In this document: positions 57,331-64,000 of the stretch, piece by piece
Layout: each line of letters opens with the position of its first letter
Numbering within the stretch: position 1 is the stretch's first letter
Assembly (NCBI GenBank): GCA_009823505.1
Contig: VZQC01006876.1
Location: forward strand, 5,237,713 to 5,301,712
Length of the DNA: 64,000 nt
Reading direction: 5' to 3'
Source: Rhizomys pruinosus
Lineage: Eukaryota; Chordata; Mammalia; Rodentia; Spalacidae
Notes under the pieces: generated by a model
Told to the model about the DNA's origin: nothing
Database searches by the model: none
The model's input: only the letters and a program-made list of their open reading frames with translations
Translations under genes and position numbers: made by a program

Positions 57331-57889
57331 TTGTTTTAAACTTTTTATAATATAAACATGCCCATTCATGAGGAAGATTCATTTTGAGAAACATATATTT
57401 AGGTGATTTAATCATAAAGCAAAGGAGGAAATACATTTATACCTATCTAGTTGCAAGATAGTCCCTACTGGAAACCTTCATTGTCCGTAATAACTTTTAA
57501 TTTTCTTCAAGGATTCAACAACAATTTGGTTCTGACCAAATTCCTTTAACAATGTATTGAACACTGAAACACTCACTAAACAGAACATGAGGATATAGCT
57601 AGCTTAAGAGAAGATGATGCAACATGCAGTGTGTGAAGCTACTGTTGACATTGAACTTCAGGCAGGTCTTTTAAAGTTCTAATATACTTGTAAAAATATA
57701 TAAAATTTTAACCAGATCATTCTGGAATAATGATGAAATATTGGTAAACTTATATCTGGTAAGTTAATAATTTAATATCCTTGCCAAGTATTATGTATAC
57801 TACATAATTTTTCATGGTACATTTCACCCTCCCAGGAGTTTGGTGTGTCCATACCAGCATCACCAGAGACATATGAATAGAGAAAAACA
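57331..57889. other. No identified feature
   Basis: AT-rich; nothing recognised. Confidence 0.45.
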
Positions 57890-59220
57890 GTTTTACCATT
57901 TTTTAAAGAGATTACCTCTATAATAGTTGTCTCCAATTTACAGTTGGAGAGCGACCTCATCATCATCATATTTCTCTTATAATCAGTAAAACTGCCTTCT
58001 TTAATTGACTAATAGACATAAAAACTGTGAAAAGGATTATTCTCTGTTCAGAACCAAATATACTACTAAAGTCCTTAAGCTATGCACTTAAGCACAATAT
58101 ATTAATACAGGAGCTCTGACATCAGCAATGGATTATTCTACCAGGGAGATGTTGGCCAGGGTATCCAAGGCCCCACAAAAAGGAAAGGCTCCTTGCCTCT
58201 AAACTTGGATACCTGCAAGAAGAGAGGTGATAAGGCCCTCCTGCCAAAGACCTGATGTTAACATGGGAAAGATTGTATTGAGACCACACATGCAAGTGTA
58301 CAGATGGCCTCTGGAATACCAGAGAGTGTTACCAAAGGCCACTCAACCAATAAAGCAAATATGGGTCTCCTTGAGTAAAGCAAGACTCCACCGTCAGCAC
58401 CAGCTACACCTCACCTGCCTGGAAATACTGTGCAGCAGAGGCAGCCATATGCCTGTATATCCCAAACCTAATTGGCCATTGGCTCTCTCCTTGGAGAAAT
58501 AACCCATGGCTGATGTCACAAGCTTACATCCTCTACAGGTTAGGAGATGTTATAAGCCACAGTAAGACCCTGTCATATTTAACAGGAAAAAATATAATTC
58601 ATGGCTTAACATATCATCCAAACATATGTGTCTATACCAAAGTAACCTACCATAACTATTAGTGCTGTTTAAATACCTATATATCTAATTGCTTGTGCTT
58701 CATTAGTATAATCGAAAGGTTATTCCTGGACAAACTGTCAGCCCATGAAAGGAAACAGCCAGAATTGACCAGAGTCCAAGACAACAGCTCCAGAGAGAGT
58801 GGACTCTTTTGCTTCTCATCCACCTGAGCCCCTTTTCTAAGCCTAGGGAACAATCTGCGGAAGAGGGGGCATGGTAGAATGTAAGGGCTGTGATTGGGGT
58901 GAATGGTGAAACTACAGCAATGTAGTCTGGACACTAATTCGATCAAATTGATTGAACATACAACCCCTCACCCCCCCTGGATGGTGGGGCTGTGGGGGTT
59001 TGGGCACAACAGCCTGCAAATTGGTTTCATATGAAGTATGCTTGTATTCATGGATTATCACTTATAACTAAAAAAAATGAAAAAAAAAACTGAGAAAGAT
59101 GCAGGACAGTTATGGCAAAATGCATGATCTGGGATAGGGTGGGGGTGGTGGGGAAGGGAAAGGGAAATATGCCTGAAATGAATTGGAAAATTATGTATGA
59201 AATACACAAAGCATCAATTA
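57890..59220 (+). mobile_element. 5'-inverted L1, long 3' UTR
   Basis: 57890-57976 is antisense 3' UTR (CTCTATAATAGTTGTCTCC, ACAGTTGGAGAGCGACC). From about 57978 the sense 3' UTR runs to the A-tail at 59220. The two parts overlap by about 9 bp of TAAAACTGC-type microhomology at the switch. Possible short duplication AGAGAAAA at 57879-57886 and 59235-59242. Confidence 0.88.
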
Positions 59221-59249
59221 AAAAAAAAAGGAAAAGAGAAAACAACATT

Positions 59250-60330
59250 GTTTGCTAGATCATTTTTCAGTGCATTGTTTCTTTATAGGGATATCATCAC
59301 ATATATGCTCATGTTTCTGAGGCACATGACTAGGCACAAATATTCATTCCCATTACAACTATCATGCTCAGGAAAATTCACTTCCAGTTTGTGAAAATCT
59401 ACAATCAGTTAAATTACCAACATTTACAACGTTAGTGCACTGACATACTTACTTTCATCTCCACTAGTGATCTTGAGTTCAGAAGTCAGCAGACTCCTGG
59501 AATTTACTTCTGTACGTCTGTTTTCATTCTTACCTCATGAAGTTGTCTTAAAAAATCTATATCCATCATTCATGTCTCTCCATTCTTCTAATTTTTCTTA
59601 TCTAATCAGCTGACTCCCTTTGAAATCAAAGTGTGTCATTTCTTGCCTATTTACTTTTTAAAAAGTGCTGTAACAAGTAACTTGTTAGAATTGAGTGATG
59701 AACGAATCTACGGGTATAAAAATAATTATGAGTTATTTTAATATTAAGTGATTTTTGCAAAATGATAATAGTAAGTTGTTCCCTATGGCCGGTGACCAGC
59801 CTACTTACATATTCATGGCCCTGATAGCACAATCAGTAATGGACTATCAATAGATACAATAGATAGATACAATTAGATGGAGAATGGATACTCTTATATC
59901 ATGTCACTATTGCAACACTAAGCATATTTTTCAAAGTGAGATGTTATGATAGATTACAGGCTTCAGAGCTAGCTAAATTTGATGTGACTTGTGACCAGAC
60001 TCTAAAGGAGTGAGAGGCACCCAAAACCACTTTGGAAACACATAGTCAATTCAACAGAACTTTATAAAATTAAAAAAAGATAACTAGCAATACTAATAAT
60101 AGAGGACTTGAAATTGGTAGGTGTGCAAATGAAGAGTAATCAGAAAAAATTGGGTCAAATTCTCAATTAAATAATATTAAAATTTTTAGAAACTAAATAA
60201 AACTTCCTTTATTATAACTTCTTTTATATAAAGCCACCTACATTTTATTGCATTATAACATTATAACATTTACTTTGTGATTATTTTCATGCCGTTTGTC
60301 TCAAAAGACATATATTTCCTTTCATCTTCG
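59250..60330. other. No identified feature
   Basis: AT-rich; nothing recognised. Confidence 0.5.
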
Positions 60331-60334
60331 TTTT

Positions 60335-60478
60335 TTTTTTTTTTTTAAGAAAGGGTTTCCCTATTACCCCAGCTAGCCTGCAACTCTATGTAGACCAGGC
60401 CGGCCTTGCTGTCACAGAGATCCACTTGCCTTTGTCACCAGAGTACTTGGATTAAAGGATTGAGCCACTATATTGTCT
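60335..60478 (-). mobile_element. B1 SINE, diverged
   Basis: Antisense B1: AAGAAAGGGTTTCCCTATT, TGTAGACCAGGCCGGCC and TTGGATTAAAGGATTGAGCC, with a T-run at the left. Confidence 0.85.
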
Positions 60479-60739
60479 CATTTTCAATTTTATACTATTA
60501 CTATTAATTTTATAATAACTGAAGCATTGTTCCACTTAGTCCCTAGTAAACACTTTGTTTGTTAATTAAATTAATGGACTGTTCTCTGTTTGATAATTGG
60601 ACAGTTCCATGAAAATGGGGGAAAGAAAATATTTCAGTGGATTAAGTAGTGACTCACAAAAATTACCAGCATGGAATTGAAAATACTGTAATCAAATTAT
60701 TAAATGAATTATTTCATCTTAATTTAACTTAAAAATTGC

Positions 60740-60905
60740 AATTTATTTATTTCTGCAGGTTGGAGATTATGCATGAGGCTGTCAAAGGGCATCCTATAGG
60801 AGTTAGTAGTGTCCTTCTATCATGTGAGTTGTCCCAGGGATCAAATTCAGGTGATCAGGCTTGGTGGCAGGTGTCTTTACCTGCAAAAATATCTTGTCAG
60901 CCTGA
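60740..60905 (-). mobile_element. B3-type SINE, diverged
   Basis: Antisense: GGAGTTAGTAGTGTCCTTC, TCATGTGAGTTGTCCCAGG, GATCAGGCTTGGTGGCAGG, TTTACCTGC. The 118-codon open frame at 60736-61092 begins in it and is not a gene. Confidence 0.75.
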
Positions 60906-61644
60906 AGGCTGTCTTTATTATAATTCCTTTTCATGCTTCTGTTTTATCTGTGAAAAATGTAATTTCTACTGTATATTGTGTCTAGTAGAGTTGTCAATAA
61001 AATTCAGTATGCAAAGTAAAATGGCATATCAATTATTCAGGCATCTTTCTCTTGCTGCATACTTATTATGGATATCCACAATAAACACATAATTATATGA
61101 ATGGTACTTTTACAGGTGGATATTTGATATTATGTAGTTCCACAAAACTCTTTAGTAGATGTGTGATAAGCAGTCTCAATTCAGTTGTAAAAAAGTAAAC
61201 AAATCTCATTGATACCTATAATGTATCACAATCTCGCTGCTTACAATACCATATTCAAATGTAATTTTGTATCTTGTTACTCACATATTCAATTATAAGT
61301 GTTATCTTTGCTGAAAGTTAAGATTCAAATATTCTGTTAGAAAAGAAAAATGCCAAAGTTTGTAGCAACACTGTTTAATAATGTACACATTTACTACTGG
61401 TGAATAGTTTATCAAATATGGAAGGATTTAGCACAATTAAAATTTGATCTACATAAATCTTACTGAAATTAAATCATAAACGTTTCTTATTCTCTTACAA
61501 CCTACACAAGAAAACACAGGGAAGCAGTATCAGATGTTTTGAAAAGAAATAATTGATCTAATCTTCATGATAATTTTACAGAGTACTTACCTCTGAAATT
61601 AAAAATAGAACTTACAAATAAATTCAGTTAACAAAAGGAAGCTA
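60906..61644. other. No identified feature
   Basis: AT-rich; nothing recognised. Confidence 0.5.
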
Positions 61645-61800
61645 GGCGTGGTGGTGCTGCCTTTTATCCCAGAACTCTGTAGGCAGGGGCAGTTGGATCT
61701 CTGTGAGTTCAAGGCCAACCTGGTCTACATAGTGAGCTCCAGGCTAGCTCAGACTAAAGAGAGCCCCTATTTTAAAAATACCCCCTCCCAAAATAAAGAA
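61645..61800 (+). mobile_element. B1 SINE, full length
   Basis: GCTAGGCGTGGTGGTGC through TCTGTGAGTTCAAGGCC and GTGAGCTCCAGGC to an A-rich tail. Confidence 0.9.
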
Positions 61801-62164
61801 CAACAAGAAAAAAAAGGAAAATGAGACCATTATTTCAAAGAAATTAAAGCATAGGGAAACAAAAAATTACAATGCTACATTGAAACAACTAAAACAATAC
61901 ACTGAGAAAAGATGGGATATTTACATAGATTGTTTAATATTCTGCCTTTGTTTTCACTTCTTTACTGCTTGTGATATTTACCAAATTTTCCCTTTCTATT
62001 TACAGACACAAATTAAATTTTCACAAGTGAATTACATATGATTCATCCTTTTACAATATTACAAATGAAATCTACTTGATTACAGTTTCAAAACAGCTAG
62101 TCATTGAATACATACTTCAGAAATTTCTAAAAAATTAGTTATTTACTTCAGTCATAATTATCTA
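61801..62164. other. No identified feature
   Basis: AT-rich; nothing recognised. Confidence 0.5.
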
Positions 62165-62640
62165 CTCCAAGTAAGGTTTAAGGAATTCTGTAGAAGTGGG
62201 GTCAAACATATTCTAAGAACCTGAGAATGGGGTGAAGAGCTGTGACTATTTAACTCATGAACTCACAGCAACTATAGATACTTTCAGAAGACCTGAACCA
62301 TATTATGCCATTATCAACTCCAGCATGGATAAGAGATGTAATCGTGAAGCCCTGTTCTTATCTCGTGATTTGGGCAGTTGATGGTTATTATTTGTTTCCG
62401 TAGAGACATGGTCTCTTTTTCATTGCCCATGCTCCAGTGGTTGGCTCTAAAGCCATACACATCTGAAAATAACTAGTTGGAAGCATTGGGTTATAAAAAA
62501 TGAAAATAATATAGGACATGAAATTTATAGAAATGTGTTGGTGGAAGCCTGCAAAAGGGGATTGGAGAGGGGAATTATGGGGTTGATATTTTTTAAATGC
62601 CCTCTATATGCAAATTCATATGAAAATTTCCGTATAAATA
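62165..62640 (+). mobile_element. Lx-type L1 3' UTR, sense
   Basis: AATGGGGTGAAGAGCTGTG, AACTCATGAACTCACAGC, GGGCAGTTGATGGTTATT and TTGGGTTATAAAAAATG follow the sense order of Lx-type 3' UTRs. Confidence 0.65.
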
Positions 62641-63510
62641 CAAAATACTGTCAACAGACTGTTAGACTAATATTATCTCTTCAGATTTTTTTCATCCCAT
62701 TAAGCTATTATTTATCTCTGCTCTCCTTGTCTACCCCTCATTTTTCCCGTTTCTTCATTGATAATGCCAATCTACTGCCCCACTTCTCTTAGGCTCCTTC
62801 TTTCACTTTATTCCCCCATTTCCTTTTGTTACCCTCCCTCTCCCTTCCAATTTATATATCCTGATTTTACCCATTCCTCCTTTAGTAACACCTGTAACCT
62901 ACTAGTCTTCTTTTTCTGGTTCTGCCTTTTCCTTTTGTAGTTAGATTACACTTAATAGATATCCAGACATGTGGACTCTCACCTCCCCCACCCCTAAGTT
63001 CCCATGGCCCTCAAGAAAGTCTCTCCAAATCACAGTCCAGGGAAGTGTAACAAGATTAATAGGCTTGCCAACAAAATTAATGTAAATAACTTACATGCCA
63101 AGTAGTGGCTCTCTTCCCCACATGTAAATCCAAAGTCCCAGCAAGGACTAGGGTGACCTCTGCCCCCAGTGACAAAATAGCGAGGGAGACTCAGCTCCAG
63201 GTACTTGACTTTTATACTGTCCTTGGCTCCTCCCCTGACAAGGCACTGGTAACATTCCAGAGTTTACCTTGTGCTCTTGGTGAGTATCATGAACTTGCCC
63301 CAACTTGTCCTTATCCCCTCCCTCTATGTAAGTTGGAGGAGTCACTGGATCTCTAAACTTTCCCTTAGAGAGGCAGGAGCCCATAGGCATGAGAAAACCT
63401 TCAACTTCAAGTCAGTCTCATTCTGAGGCATCCCCAACTTACACCTTCACTTTCCTGGTTCTTTTTCATTTACCTGGATCCTGCAGTTACATCAGGATAT
63501 GTACATACAT
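62641..63510. other. CT-rich and GC-richer DNA, possibly LTR-derived
   Basis: 62690-62930 is C/T-rich. 62956-63510 has the texture of an LTR or old exon, with a TATA-like TTTTATAC at 63209-63216, but no defined ends or partner. Open frames on both strands at 63105-63390 are unrecognised. Confidence 0.3.
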
Positions 63511-63514
63511 ATAA

Positions 63515-63655
63515 GGATTTGATGCCAGGATCCACAAATGAGGGACAGCATATGTCTTCTGTTTTTGAGTCTATGTTCCTTCACTTAGCATAACATCTTC
63601 TAGTTCCATACATTTACCTGCAAATTTGATGATATCATCTTTCTTTACTGTAGAC
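63515..63655 (-). mobile_element. L1 ORF2 end, short antisense piece
   Basis: GATCCACAAATGAGGGACAGC, TTCACTTAGCATAACATC and TTACCTGCAAATTTGATG are the end of L1 ORF2 in antisense, without a 3' UTR. Confidence 0.8.
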
Positions 63656-63657
63656 AC

Positions 63658-64000
63658 CATTTAACTGAGACAGCCCTAAATGTGATATCTGTCTTAACAC
63701 TCCTGCTTTGAGGCTCAGGGAACCTCACAGAGGAGGAGGCAGAAAGAATCCAGAAGAAATAGGCTGGGTGGTAAGGAGTATTATAAAATACTGTTTTCTG
63801 GGCAAGATATGACTATCACAGTCATGATCTCAAAAAAAAGCTGCGGTTACCTGCTCAAGACTTACACTAGATCAAGCCAGTTAAAATTCTCTCAGACAGG
63901 GTAGATAATCTCAAGGCCCCATCCTATATCTAGGAGTTACCTTCTGCTGATCATGGCCAGGGGAAGGAAAAGTATTCTTTATATGGCCACTGGAGGGATT
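63658..64000 (+). mobile_element. Lx-type L1 3' UTR, sense, cut by window end
   Basis: GAGGCTCAGGGAACCTCAC, GAGGAGGCAGAAAGAAT, CTGCGGTTACCTGCTCAAG and AGATCAAGCCAGTTAAAAT follow the sense order of Lx-type 3' UTRs. It runs off the window. Confidence 0.75.

Noticed and set aside
60736..61092. 118-codon plus-strand open frame
   Set aside because: It begins in an antisense B3-type SINE; the downstream part is unrecognised AT-rich DNA.
1..64000. CRISPR arrays, tRNA or rRNA genes, prokaryote-style operons
   Set aside because: None seen. The tRNA-like sequences are SINE heads, and the repeat structure is that of a mammalian genome.

Overview
The window looks like intergenic DNA from a muroid rodent nuclear genome. 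I find no intact host gene. The organism is read from its repeats: monomeric 7SL-derived B1 SINEs, tRNA-derived B2/B3-type SINEs, old Lx-type L1 3' UTRs of the kind known from mouse and rat, and young L1s whose ORF1 N-terminal region differs from my memory of Mus ORF1. The B2/B3 copies carry a doubled 'ACTCCAGTTCC-like' block and a CATGGCGGCTGAGAACCG stretch that differ from the mouse consensus I recall. A non-Mus, non-Rattus muroid (for example a spalacid or cricetid) fits, but I cannot name the species.

Layout. 1-10 kb: AT-rich DNA with scattered SINEs and old L1 pieces. 10-15 kb: an L1 with a probable 3' transduction (10069-12899) and a short 5'-inverted L1 (14413-15000). 15-22.7 kb: Lx L1 3' UTR, SINEs and a possible endogenous retrovirus remnant ending in a short LTR. 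22.8 kb: an assembly gap. 22.9-23.55 kb: a broken processed copy of DTWD2, the only gene-derived sequence I could identify. 24-38 kb: SINEs, microsatellites, truncated L1s, one L1 with a perfect hairpin at its 5' end. 38.7-39 kb: a MaLR-type LTR. 39.3-47.2 kb: a full-length minus-strand L1 with open ORF1 and broken ORF2. 47.5-50.4 kb: an old Lx 3' UTR split by a younger 5'-inverted L1. 51-57.3 kb: an ancient L1M split by a 5.3-kb 5'-inverted L1 whose inverted part holds a 971-codon ORF2 reading frame. 57.9-59.2 kb: another 5'-inverted L1. 59-64 kb: SINEs and Lx remnants.

The main story is L1 biology. The young L1 family here has a 3' UTR of about 2.4 kb, roughly 2.1 kb of it absent from sister L1 copies in the same window. 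Several copies are twin-primed, with target-site duplications that define their ends. Nested insertions give a relative age order. I did not find a new defence, metabolic or regulatory system, and most open frames listed by a naive scan lie in repeats.
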